NCBI GenBank assembly: GCA_963931615.1
Contig: OZ007032.1
Coordinates: 496,001-560,000, forward strand
Source of the DNA: Coprenecus sp902388455
Lineage (GTDB): Bacteria > Bacteroidota > Bacteroidia > Bacteroidales > UBA932
Length of the DNA stretch: 64,000 nt
Direction of reading: 5' to 3'
How positions within the stretch are numbered: position 1 is the stretch's first letter; the number at the start of each line of letters is the position of its first letter. A program made the position numbers and the translations under genes. Positions 42,639 to 50,701 of the stretch are shown here, in pieces. The notes beneath the pieces were generated by a model. That model saw only the letters and a list, made by a program, of their open reading frames with translations. It was not told the DNA's origin and ran no database searches.

Positions 42639-42669
42639 GATTTTTGTAAAATAACATAACAAGTCAATT

Positions 42670-43140
42670 ATGTCAGACACTCATTATGTAACAGCCGAAG
42701 GACTTGAGAAGCTCAAGGCTGAACTGGCGGAGGCTATCAGCCAGCGACCCATTATTTCCAAGCAGATAGCAGAGGCAAGAGATAAGGGCGATCTTTCTGA
42801 GAACGCAGAATACGACGCAGCCAAGGAGGCTCAGGGCCTTCTGGAGCTCAAGATATCCAAACTCGAGAATCTCGTAGCTAACGCCCGCGTCATCGACGAG
42901 TCCAAGATCAGCACGGACCATGTGCAGATGCTCACCAAGGTAACGCTAAAGAACCTGCTCAACAACACCACCGTCCAGTACACCTTGGTAGGTGAGAGCG
43001 AGGCTAACTTCCGCGAGGGCAAGTTGGCTGCCGGCACCCCTATAGGCAAGGCCCTGATAGGCAAGCGTAAGGGCGATGTAGTGGAGGTCAAGGTTCCCTC
43101 CGGCATCCTGAAGTTCGAAATCCTCGATATCTCACTCTAA
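42670..43140 (+). CDS. greA: Transcription elongation factor GreA
   Basis: Rescues backtracked RNA polymerase by stimulating transcript cleavage. The 156-residue protein has the N-terminal coiled coil (EGLEKLKAEL, RDKGDLSENAEYDAAKEAQ with the acidic tip residues D and E) and the C-terminal FKBP-like domain (VGESEANFREGKL, GKALIGKRKGD, EVKVPSG). Its leader contains a terminator-like hairpin. A HIT protein gene follows after 15 bp. Confidence 0.97.
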   Translation: MSDTHYVTAEGLEKLKAELAEAISQRPIISKQIAEARDKGDLSENAEYDAAKEAQGLLELKISKLENLVANARVIDESKISTDHVQMLTKVTLKNLLNNTTVQYTLVGESEANFREGKLAAGTPIGKALIGKRKGDVVEVKVPSGILKFEILDISL

Positions 43141-43155
43141 TCCATACAGGAAATT

Positions 43156-43557
43156 ATGGCATCTGTTTTTTCTAAAATAGTAAAGGGGGAGATACCCTCC
43201 TACAAGGTCGCTGAGACCGATAGCTGCTACGCATTTCTGGACATCAATCCCCTGAAGGAGGGACATACCCTGGTTATTCCGAAGAAGGAGGTGGACTACC
43301 TCTTCGATCTGGACGAGCAGACCTACGTTGAACTGCAGCTTTTCGCCCGCAAGGTTGCCAAGGCCGTCAGGGCCGCAGTCCCCTGCAAGAGGGTAGGAGT
43401 GGCCGTGCTGGGGATGGAAGTGCCTCACGCACACATACATCTGGTGCCCCTGGACAGCGAGGGCGACATGGATTTCAGGAAGACGAAACTTTCACTGAGC
43501 GGCGAGCGCTTCGAGGCTCTGGCGGCCTCCATTGCTGCGGAATATGCTAAGCTCTGA
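43156..43557 (+). CDS. HIT family hydrolase
   Basis: A 133-residue nucleotide-binding protein with the histidine triad H91-A-H93-I-H95 in VPHAHIHLVP and the N-terminal FSKIVKGEIPSYKV / DINPLKEGHTLVIPKKE signatures of the HINT-like branch. Likely a dinucleoside polyphosphate or AMP-conjugate hydrolase. It is linked to greA and ends 4 bp before the next gene. Confidence 0.93.
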   Translation: MASVFSKIVKGEIPSYKVAETDSCYAFLDINPLKEGHTLVIPKKEVDYLFDLDEQTYVELQLFARKVAKAVRAAVPCKRVGVAVLGMEVPHAHIHLVPLDSEGDMDFRKTKLSLSGERFEALAASIAAEYAKL

Positions 43558-43561
43558 GTCT

Positions 43562-44734
43562 ATGAAATCGAAATACTACTGGATTTGTTTATTCTCCCTG
43601 CCGTTGTTCACAGCCCTTATTACAACATGCGGAAACAGGGATACAGCGCGTATAAGTCTTACGCTGGAAGGGGCCCCGGACAGTACCGTGGTAGTGGTTT
43701 CCCGACTGGCACTCAATGAGATTCAAGCGTTGGATACGATATATGTATCGGACGGTCATGCAGAAAGCAGTGTGACTGTATTTCCGGAAGCTCCGGAGTT
43801 CATATACCTGACTTTCGGTAATGGCGGGAGCGTCTCCCTTATTCTTCAGGACGGGGACAGGGTGAAAGTCTCGGCAGATTGGGATGATCCTTCCTCAGGA
43901 ACGTGTATAGAAGGATCGGAGGAGTCGGTTCTAATGCAGAAAGTAAGTCTGGAAATCGGAGCGTTCAATCATGTGTTCGATTCATTGTCCAGAGAACTGA
44001 ATGCAGCATCGGAGATGGGACGTGAGAAGGAAATAATCCGTCTCAAACGGGAGCTGGGCGCTCTTTACGTCAAATGCAAGCAGGATGCAGTCAAGTATGT
44101 GGTCGAGCATCCCGCATCTATGAGTGTTATACCTGTGCTATATCAGAAGACTTCGGGCGGTCTGCCTGTATTTGGCCAGGCAACGGATGCTATAATCATG
44201 GAAATGGTATATGATACGCTTCGTACTGTTTACCCTGCTTCTCCATATCTGGTCTCATTGGCGGACGAGGTAAGCATAAGACGCAACACTCTGGAAATAC
44301 AGAACCGTATCGCGTCTGTGGAGGCTGTGGATTTTCCTGAGATAGTTCTTTCGGATGTCAATGGGCAGCAACAGTCGCTTACCGCTCTTAAAGGCAATGT
44401 GGTGATCCTGATGTTCTGGGACCCGACAAATGTGCAGCAGAGGGTGTATAATTCGGATCTGAAGGTAATGTATGAAATGTATCATAACAGGGGCCTGGAG
44501 GTGTATCAGGTCGGACTATGCTCGGATAAAACCGTATGGGCGATGCAGGTCAAGGAACAGGAACTGCCGTGGGTAAGTGTATGTGATCCGGCGGCGGGGG
44601 CCTCAGTCGCAGCCATGCTGTATAATGTGTCCCAGCTTCCGGCCATGTATATTATCTCTCGTGACGGAAGTATTCAGTCACGGGATGTTTTTGAGATGAG
44701 TCAACTTCAGGCGGAGATCCGGCGTCTGTTATAG
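43562..44734 (+). CDS. Thioredoxin-like (TlpA/AhpC-type) lipoprotein lacking the CxxC motif
   Basis: A 390-residue lipoprotein starting at 43562 (MKSKYYWICLF) with lipobox LITTC. Residues about 25-130 are a DUF4369-like beta-rich domain (ISLTLEGAPDSTVVVV), then a helical linker, and from about 255 a TlpA/ResA-like thioredoxin fold, VDFPEIVLSDVNGQQQSLTALKGNVVILMFWDP. At the redox position the sequence is FWDPTNVQQR: both cysteines of the usual WCxxC are gone. The cis-proline loop (SQLPAMYIISRDG) is kept. It may have become a binding or structural protein. Ends tail-to-tail with tsaB, overlapping 6 bp. Confidence 0.8.
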   Translation: MKSKYYWICLFSLPLFTALITTCGNRDTARISLTLEGAPDSTVVVVSRLALNEIQALDTIYVSDGHAESSVTVFPEAPEFIYLTFGNGGSVSLILQDGDRVKVSADWDDPSSGTCIEGSEESVLMQKVSLEIGAFNHVFDSLSRELNAASEMGREKEIIRLKRELGALYVKCKQDAVKYVVEHPASMSVIPVLYQKTSGGLPVFGQATDAIIMEMVYDTLRTVYPASPYLVSLADEVSIRRNTLEIQNRIASVEAVDFPEIVLSDVNGQQQSLTALKGNVVILMFWDPTNVQQRVYNSDLKVMYEMYHNRGLEVYQVGLCSDKTVWAMQVKEQELPWVSVCDPAAGASVAAMLYNVSQLPAMYIISRDGSIQSRDVFEMSQLQAEIRRLL

Positions 44735-45466
44735 ATGCCGGTCGGGATGCAGCACTGCCTCCAGTTTGCGGGACGGGTCGGCTGCAATGAATTCCTTAAG
44801 ATAGAATGGTTCGAAGTACGCTGTGTCTTCGAACCTTTTTTCTTGCAGGGCCTGGAAAGCAGGGGCTGCCATGTACTCAGCATCGGGGTGAGAGGGAAGG
44901 ACTATGCACTTGTCGCGGTATTTTTCAGGTATCATGGCTTCGTATTTGGCTGCACCGTCACCGGTAAATACAATGCGGCTATAACGCTCCAGTTCTTCGG
45001 AGAAAGTATACGGCGTGAGTACGATGGCCGCGGTCTTGGTAATCCTGTTTCCGGTAATATCATAGAGGGCTGTATAGACCTCCATTCGGCGGGCGTCTGT
45101 CATAGGGACAATCAGAGTGTTTTCAGGGCCGTTTTTTACGGCATCGTCCTTGAGGGCTCCGTTAGCAATGATTGTCAGGGTTTCTATGCCTATAAGGGGT
45201 ATTCCGGCTCCGAAGCAGATACCCTTGGCTGTCGATACACCCACCCTCAGACCGGTGTAGGATCCAGGGCCAGAGCTTACTGCTACTGCTGCAAGTCTGT
45301 GTGCCTGTGTGTCTGTTTTCTTGAGAACATTCTGAATCATGGGCGCCAGCCGTGAAGCCTGGCTCCTGGCATCCGGGATATGTTCTGCTGAGAGAATCTG
45401 CTCTCCTTCAGCTATGGCCACGGAGCATACGTCTGTGGCGGTTTCTATGAGTAAAATTCTATTCAT
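44729..45466 (-). CDS. tsaB: tRNA threonylcarbamoyladenosine biosynthesis protein TsaB
   Basis: Partner of TsaD in t6A37 synthesis. The start at 45466 (MNRILLIETATDVCSVAI) gives 245 residues. It shows the ASKHA fold signs IETATD, SSGPGSYTGLRVGVSTAKG and IVFTGDGAAKY. The conserved region GPGSYTGLR identifies the family. It overlaps the stop of the adaptor gene by 8 bp and is probably on the tolC-adaptor transcript. Confidence 0.94.
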   Translation of the reverse strand: MNRILLIETATDVCSVAIAEGEQILSAEHIPDARSQASRLAPMIQNVLKKTDTQAHRLAAVAVSSGPGSYTGLRVGVSTAKGICFGAGIPLIGIETLTIIANGALKDDAVKNGPENTLIVPMTDARRMEVYTALYDITGNRITKTAAIVLTPYTFSEELERYSRIVFTGDGAAKYEAMIPEKYRDKCIVLPSHPDAEYMAAPAFQALQEKRFEDTAYFEPFYLKEFIAADPSRKLEAVLHPDRHL

Positions 45467-46691
45467 TGTCTGTTGTATTTTCGTTGTTGTCGGTCTGAGG
45501 ATAGACTTCCATACCGTCCTCAAGTATTTTGCTTATGGTGCTGTAGGGACCTGTCACGATTTCCACTGTATCGGCAGCGTCCAATCCGGATATGACTTCT
45601 ATGTTTCCGATGTCCTGAATTCCTGTTGTTACCTGTATTTTCCTTACGGTTGAGGAAGCTCTGTCAAGAACATAGATGCAGCCATCAGGCGTTACGGCCT
45701 GCAGGGGGACAGTCGTGACACTGTCCTTGCGTTCTGTCTCAATCTCCACAGATGCAGACATTCCGGGCCTGAAAGGAATGGGGTCATTGGAAAGCAGGTC
45801 GGAGTAGGACTCCTGCAGTATCCGGACCTTGACTTCGAAATTGGTCACGTCTGTCAGGGCAGAGGTGGTGCTGCTCAGGTTTTTTGCCGAGTTGGCTATC
45901 TGTGTGACAACGCCCTTGAAAGTTCTGCCAGGATAGGCATCGACCTCGATGTCCGCGGTGTCTCCCTTTGTTATGCGGATGATGTCGTTCTCGTTGACAT
46001 CCACCAGGACTTCCATCATGTCGAAGTCTGCTATTCTGAGCATCTCCGTACCGGCCATCTGTGATGTCCCGACAACTCTCTCGCCTTTCTCAACGCTCAG
46101 ACTGGATACGATACCGTCTATCGGGGAATATATTACAGTCTTGGTCAGATTTTCCTCGGCTTCATCAAGGGATGCTACGGCGCTTTCGATATTGTATTCA
46201 GCGGCATTGAGCTGCTCGCGGGCCATCTCATATTCTGCGGTGGATGCCTGAAATTCCTGCAGGGAGATGGCACGCTGTTCATAAAGCTGCTTGTTACGCA
46301 AGTAGTTCTGCTCAGCCTGGGTAAAACTGGCTTTCTGCTGCTGGTACTGTGCTTTGGTGGCATTGAGAGTGGCTGCTGCTCTGTCCCGAAGGGAAAGGTA
46401 CACATCCTGCTTAATCATAATGATCAGATCTCCACGGCTGACACGGTCGCCTTCCTCGACATTCAATTCTATTATTTCTCCCGATACGTCGGGTGATATT
46501 TTTACTTCGGTCACCGGATGAATCTTGCCGTTGGCCGGAATCCTCTCAATTATAGTGCCTGTGACCGGCCGTTCTACGGTGACCGGCTCGCCGTGCTCTG
46601 GATAGAGTATCGCATATACCACTACTGCAGCCAGAATAACGGCAACGGCGGCCAGAAGTCTTTTCAGTCCTTTATTTTTTGTTTTTCTCAT
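45459..46691 (-). CDS. HlyD/MacA-type periplasmic adaptor protein
   Basis: A 410-residue membrane fusion protein. One N-terminal membrane helix (about residues 10-29), the lipoyl half-motifs (GEIIELNVEEGDRVSRGDLIIMI and the later YSPIDGIVSSLSVEKGERV), a coiled-coil hairpin between them (about 100-175), then a beta-barrel and membrane-proximal domain (FRPGMSASVEIETERKDSV). No RND pump or MacB-type ABC gene lies near; the closest inner membrane transporter is the C39-peptidase ABC protein at 48573-50666. It lies 14 bp downstream of the TolC gene. Inferred role: bridge between that transporter and TolC for peptide export. Confidence 0.9.
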   Translation of the reverse strand: MRKTKNKGLKRLLAAVAVILAAVVVYAILYPEHGEPVTVERPVTGTIIERIPANGKIHPVTEVKISPDVSGEIIELNVEEGDRVSRGDLIIMIKQDVYLSLRDRAAATLNATKAQYQQQKASFTQAEQNYLRNKQLYEQRAISLQEFQASTAEYEMAREQLNAAEYNIESAVASLDEAEENLTKTVIYSPIDGIVSSLSVEKGERVVGTSQMAGTEMLRIADFDMMEVLVDVNENDIIRITKGDTADIEVDAYPGRTFKGVVTQIANSAKNLSSTTSALTDVTNFEVKVRILQESYSDLLSNDPIPFRPGMSASVEIETERKDSVTTVPLQAVTPDGCIYVLDRASSTVRKIQVTTGIQDIGNIEVISGLDAADTVEIVTGPYSTISKILEDGMEVYPQTDNNENTTDNE

Positions 46692-46705
46692 CTGTGTCTA
46701 TGGGG

Positions 46706-48052
46706 TTAAAGGGTGAGGGGGATTCCTTTATAATAGTCTATTATCTTGAGCTGGAAAACAAATTGATACTTAGCCTGTATGTATTCCGAACGGGCTTTGA
46801 GGAGGTTAGTTCTGGCTACGGTATAATCGGTGCCGTTGAGGATGCCTGCATCGAATTTTTCCTGAACGTAGCGCATGGATTCTTCCATGGATGCTACATT
46901 GGCCAGGGCTGCCTCCATCTGCCTGAAGATGGTCTCTGCCTCAGTTACTGCTGTCTGTATGTCCTTGTAGAGAGTCTGTTGCTTCATCTGCAGGTCTATC
47001 TCCAGGTTTTGTCGTGTGAGCTTGGCATTCTTGACGTTGGTCCTGACGTTCCAGTTGTTGAATATCGGGATACTGAGGCCGATGCTTACGGATGGATTGA
47101 TATTGTCCCTGAACTGTTCGAAAAAGGGATATGTGCTTCCGTCCGGAGCAAAGGAGGAAGAGCTGTAGAATGTGCCGTAGCTGGCTGACAGAGATATTTT
47201 GGGATAGTACTGTCCTTGAGCCGTTTTAAGATCCAGGTCTCCTTTTTCCAGAGCCAGTCGGGCGCTCTGTATTACCGGCATGGACATGGCAGAGGCATAG
47301 ATGGCGTCTGTATTGTCCGGTGTATAAGCCGTCAGAACGTGACTTATGTCTGGAACAGCCACTTGAAACTCTTTGCTGTACGGTAAATCAAGAAGTTGCT
47401 GGAGGGCCAGCGTGTTGGTGGTCAGTTGATTCTGGGCAGTTACTACTTGGACGCGCTCGGATGCCAGCTGGGATTCTAGCTCCAGCAATGAAGAGTAGGG
47501 CTGGCTACCTGCCTCTACAAGGAGTACGGTTCTGTCCCGCTGTTCGGATACGGACCGCATGCTTTCCTGTGCGGCGGACAGTATTTCTTGTGAAAGCAGT
47601 ATCTGCAGATAGCTGCGTACTATGGATATGGAAATCTCATCCTTCAGTCTCTCCACTTCCTGTATGGATATTTCCAGATTTTTCCGTGAACTGCGCAGGC
47701 TGTTGAGCTTGGAAAGTCCGTCAAGCAGGTATATGGATGCGTTGACAGATGCACTTGTGCTCTGTGAAAGCTTGTTGCGGATAATTTCCAGATTCTGCAG
47801 GTCTACGGACCGGCCCCAGTTGAAATTGTGCCCCAGCGATGCGTTTACACCAGGGATAAAGTCCAGTTTGTCCTGAAGCAGCTGGTTCTCACTGCGGGAT
47901 ACTTCTATGCTCTGTTGCCGGATGCTGAGATTGTTGGCCCAGGCATATTCTATGCATCGGTCCAAGGTCCAGATATCCTGGGCTTTGCCGGTGATGGAAA
48001 AGAGTGTGAGCAGTAAGAGCGCTGCGGTATGTTGTATTATAGTGGCCTGCAT
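46706..48052 (-). CDS. TolC family outer membrane channel
   Basis: A 448-residue outer membrane efflux protein with signal peptide (MQATIIQHTAALLLLTLFSITGKAQ). It has the internal duplication of OEP domains: WTLDRCIEYAWANNLSIRQQ at the N terminus and the second-half repeat around DLDLKTAQGQYYPKISLSASYGT, with long coiled-coil helices. First gene of the tolC-adaptor-tsaB group, with promoter box TATTTTTG (48078-48071) 18 nt upstream. Terminator hairpin 48132-48099 separates it from the peptide genes. With the adaptor and the PCAT it completes a type I secretion tripartite path. Confidence 0.92.
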   Translation of the reverse strand: MQATIIQHTAALLLLTLFSITGKAQDIWTLDRCIEYAWANNLSIRQQSIEVSRSENQLLQDKLDFIPGVNASLGHNFNWGRSVDLQNLEIIRNKLSQSTSASVNASIYLLDGLSKLNSLRSSRKNLEISIQEVERLKDEISISIVRSYLQILLSQEILSAAQESMRSVSEQRDRTVLLVEAGSQPYSSLLELESQLASERVQVVTAQNQLTTNTLALQQLLDLPYSKEFQVAVPDISHVLTAYTPDNTDAIYASAMSMPVIQSARLALEKGDLDLKTAQGQYYPKISLSASYGTFYSSSSFAPDGSTYPFFEQFRDNINPSVSIGLSIPIFNNWNVRTNVKNAKLTRQNLEIDLQMKQQTLYKDIQTAVTEAETIFRQMEAALANVASMEESMRYVQEKFDAGILNGTDYTVARTNLLKARSEYIQAKYQFVFQLKIIDYYKGIPLTL

Positions 48053-48070
48053 GAAGGAAATAAATACTTA

Positions 48071-48078
48071 CAAAAATA
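48071..48078 (-). promoter_or_regulatory. Promoter box of the tolC-adaptor operon
   Basis: TATTTTTG on the reverse strand, 18 nt before the TolC start codon and just downstream of the terminator of the peptide genes. The channel/adaptor genes could therefore be expressed independently of the peptides. Confidence 0.55.
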
Positions 48079-48090
48079 GAAAAAATAATC

Positions 48091-48132
48091 TTTTAAAAGG
48101 TCCGCCGGGGCTGATTCTCTCCTCGGCGGACC
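48091..48132 (-). terminator. Strong intrinsic terminator after the bacteriocin peptide genes
   Basis: On the reverse strand GGTCCGCCG pairs with CGGCGGACC (9 GC-rich bp), the loop is about 16 nt, and TTTTAAAAGATT follows. It ends 17 nt after the stop codon of the 58-residue peptide gene. Confidence 0.85.
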
Positions 48133-48149
48133 ATAATCAGGGAATAAGG

Positions 48150-48326
48150 CTACCAGCAACCGGCGGCCTGAGGATCCCGGTGTTTTCCGGTCAATAAGTC
48201 GTAGAGTGCCCTGAGGGCAGCGCCGACAAGGCGTCCCAGCATTCTGGCAACCCTGTCTTCAGGTGTTTTTGTCCCGCCCAGGATGTCACATGCCTGGTAT
48301 CGTTCAATAGCGATGAATTTTTCCAT
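48150..48326 (-). CDS. Double-glycine precursor peptide 2 (candidate bacteriocin, cationic)
   Basis: A 58-residue frame, ATG at 48326, TAG at 48152-48150. The leader (residues 1-18) ends ERYQACDILGG with hydrophobic residues at -4 (I) and -12 (I) from the cleavage site, as in C39-processed leaders. The predicted mature part of 40 residues starts TKTPEDRVARMLGRLVGAAL, is basic and amphipathic-helical, contains the GxxxG motif GRLVG (31-35), and ends in AAGCW with a single cysteine. It starts 15 nt after peptide 1 stops and is followed by a strong terminator. It resembles no known bacteriocin by eye; the assignment rests on leader, size and neighbours. Confidence 0.72.
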   Translation of the reverse strand: MEKFIAIERYQACDILGGTKTPEDRVARMLGRLVGAALRALYDLLTGKHRDPQAAGCW

Positions 48327-48341
48327 AACAGACAGTTTTAG

Positions 48342-48527
48342 TTAATTCACAAAAGCATCCACTATGTCCTGTCCGCTCCATCCTTCAATGAAGCCGAGGA
48401 GGAACTGGTCAAGGTGATCCTTGAAGAACTTTACGATGCTGCCCCAGAGGCCGCCGCCGTAGACTGTCGTGCTCAGGTCGGAATTAATGCATTCAAACCC
48501 TGCGTACCCGTTAATAATTCTTTCCAT
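48342..48527 (-). CDS. Double-glycine precursor peptide 1 (candidate bacteriocin)
   Basis: A 61-residue peptide with a leader ending STTVYGGG (glycines 24-26) and a mature region of about 35 residues beginning LWGSIVKFFKDHLDQFLLGF and ending IVDAFVN. The mature part is strongly hydrophobic and can form an amphipathic helix; it holds the GxxxG motif GFIEG (45-49). Cleavage after G25 would put V at -4 and I at -12, the preferred hydrophobic positions. The gene lies 46 bp downstream of the C39-peptidase transporter, 15 bp upstream of peptide 2. An alternative is a signalling (pheromone) peptide exported by the same route. Confidence 0.75.
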   Translation of the reverse strand: MERIINGYAGFECINSDLSTTVYGGGLWGSIVKFFKDHLDQFLLGFIEGWSGQDIVDAFVN

Positions 48528-48548
48528 GATGTTTGGTTTTAATGTTGT

Positions 48549-48572
48549 GCCGCGGTTAAAAGGCGCCGCGGC
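48549..48572 (-). promoter_or_regulatory. GC-rich intercistronic hairpin between transporter and peptide genes
   Basis: GCCGCGG and CCGCGGC form a 7-bp all-GC stem with a 10-nt loop directly after the transporter stop codon. No U tract follows. Such hairpins can protect the 3' part of a transcript from exonucleases and so raise the peptide to transporter ratio. Confidence 0.5.
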
Positions 48573-50666
48573 TTACGCCTGTGAATGCGCATTCTTATTG
48601 ATATCTATAATGTTGTCGGCAATAGTTTCTGCACCTTCCTCGTGTGATATGAGTATTATGGTTATTCCGTTGTCCCGGAGTGTGCGTACCGTTTTCTCAA
48701 GCCTGTCGCGGCTGTCGCTGTCCAGATGGGTGGCAGCTTCGTCCAGAATCAGAACTTTCGGTTTCCGGTATAGAGCTCTTGCGAGAGCTATCTTCTGACG
48801 CTCTCCTCCTGAAAGGCGGCAGGCATGCTCTCCTGTGTGGGCCATGATTCCGCCGGGGATATTATCCAGCATGGAACTGAGTCCTGCCATGGCGCATACG
48901 GCCGCAACTGAGCGGATATCATAGTCTGTGTCGCCCATGACGATGTTCTCCAGTATGGTGCCGTCGAAGATGTCGGCTTTCTGAGGAACAATTGAGATAT
49001 GTCTTCTCCAAATGTCAGGGTGTATGGTCTGAATATCAATGCCTCCGACAGTTATTTTGCCGCTTTGAGGAGTGTATCCCTTCATCAGCAGGGCGGCGAC
49101 TGTGCTCTTTCCGCTGCCGTTGGCACCGCGGATCAGATTTATTTTGCCCGGGAGTATATCGAAAGAGAGGTTCTCCAGCAGCTGCATCCTGCCTGGAAAG
49201 GAGAAGCACAGTCCGACGGCCCTGATGGTGTCTTCACTTTTGGGAATGAAATCCAGATATTTACCGCTGCTCTCTTCTTCCATATCCAGAATGTCAAAGA
49301 TTCTTTCAGCGGATATCCTGGCTTCTGTAATTTCTCTGTTGCTCTCTATCAGCATGACAATCGGGGCAGTGAATACGGATGTGAATGCGTAGAAAGAGAC
49401 GAGTTCACCCACGCTCAGGCTGGAGTTGAGTACGAGGAATGCTCCGGCCGTAAGGGTAAGTATATTTATTATCCGGCCGATGACGTCCGATGTGGAAGTC
49501 ATGGCTGAGGTGAAAATACCTCCTCTGTAAAGAGCTGAGGCTGTTTGGAAATATTGTCTCTCGATGTGGCGTACTGCCTCGCGTCCTGAATTGAAATATT
49601 TGACGGCCCTGGCAGAAGACAGCCACTCTATACTGGTCTGCTCAAATTTGGCGTTGGCTTCTATGATGCGTCTGTTCAACCGGCTGTTCACTTTGTCCGA
49701 GATACGGTAGAGTAGAACGAACAGAGGTGTCAGGCTAAGTGTCAGCAGTGTGAGCTTCCAGTTGAATGTAAGCAGTATGCACGTGGCGATAATCAGTGTA
49801 ATGACACTTACGGCTATCAGAAGCAGCCTTCCTGTGATAAATGCCCGTATTCGGTAAGCGTCGGAGATGCGGGAGTTGAGCTCTCCGCTGGTCATTGAGT
49901 CGAAGAAAGATACAGGCAATGAGAATAATTTGCGGAAGTAACTCATGATCAACCTGCAATCTATCTGAACACTGGCTCTTACCAGCAGTGTTGAGCGCAT
50001 GAATGATATGACCCATGTCAATGCGGTCAGGCATATGAGAATTGCGCAGACCGCTCTCAGTGAGCTGCGGTCTTGTGACGGCAGGATGTCGTCTATGATT
50101 CTTTGGAGAAATACGGAAGTGCTGAGGGTTGCTGCGATAAAGGCTGCAGATCCGGCGAGGACCAGGCACATTTCTTTTCTATAATGGAGAAACAGTTCTT
50201 TGAACCGGGCCAGAACAGGGGTCCTGTAGTCTCCCTTGCTGAAAGTAGGGGAGGGGGCTGCTGCTACTATGAATCCGCTCCACTCTTCTTCGAGCTCTCC
50301 AAGATCCGTTTTGTGCAGTTTGCCGTCTTCCGGATCCATAATGATTGCCTGCGTGTTGTCCATGCTGTATAGGACTACGTAGTGGAGCCAGCCGTTTTTT
50401 TTCTGCAAGTGCATAATGACAGGCTTGGCGGCATCCCGCAGATCATGGATGCATTTTTCTTTCGCACGAAGCCCCGCTGCGTCCAGTCCCAGTTTGCCGC
50501 AGGCGTCGATGATACCCTGCAGTGTGGTGCCGTCCGGCCCTGTACCGCATGCTTCTCTTATTTTTAGCAGCGGCAGTCTGAGTCCGTAATGTGCACATAT
50601 TGAAGCAACACATGCCGCGGCACAATCGCTTCTGTCATGTTGTCTGACCTTGATCTCCTTCTTCAT
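48573..50666 (-). CDS. Peptidase-containing ABC transporter (C39 domain, bacteriocin exporter type)
   Basis: A 697-residue PCAT. Residues 1-130 are a C39 cysteine protease that removes double-glycine leaders: Q9 (oxyanion hole), catalytic C15 (RSDCAAACV), H95 (GWLHYVVLY) and D111 (IMDPEDG), all present. A six-helix exporter domain follows (about 160-450), then an NBD with Walker A GANGSGKST, signature LSGGE (618-622), Walker B VLILDE (638-643) and the switch histidine ISHEE. A strong ribosome binding site GGAGGGG lies 7 bp before the start, unusual for this genome. It directly precedes two double-glycine peptide genes and is preceded by a 48-residue membrane peptide gene. Confidence 0.93.
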   Translation of the reverse strand: MKKEIKVRQHDRSDCAAACVASICAHYGLRLPLLKIREACGTGPDGTTLQGIIDACGKLGLDAAGLRAKEKCIHDLRDAAKPVIMHLQKKNGWLHYVVLYSMDNTQAIIMDPEDGKLHKTDLGELEEEWSGFIVAAAPSPTFSKGDYRTPVLARFKELFLHYRKEMCLVLAGSAAFIAATLSTSVFLQRIIDDILPSQDRSSLRAVCAILICLTALTWVISFMRSTLLVRASVQIDCRLIMSYFRKLFSLPVSFFDSMTSGELNSRISDAYRIRAFITGRLLLIAVSVITLIIATCILLTFNWKLTLLTLSLTPLFVLLYRISDKVNSRLNRRIIEANAKFEQTSIEWLSSARAVKYFNSGREAVRHIERQYFQTASALYRGGIFTSAMTSTSDVIGRIINILTLTAGAFLVLNSSLSVGELVSFYAFTSVFTAPIVMLIESNREITEARISAERIFDILDMEEESSGKYLDFIPKSEDTIRAVGLCFSFPGRMQLLENLSFDILPGKINLIRGANGSGKSTVAALLMKGYTPQSGKITVGGIDIQTIHPDIWRRHISIVPQKADIFDGTILENIVMGDTDYDIRSVAAVCAMAGLSSMLDNIPGGIMAHTGEHACRLSGGERQKIALARALYRKPKVLILDEAATHLDSDSRDRLEKTVRTLRDNGITIILISHEEGAETIADNIIDINKNAHSQA

Positions 50667-50701
50667 GGCTTACCCCTCCAGAAATTTTTCCAGGATTATA
50701 C

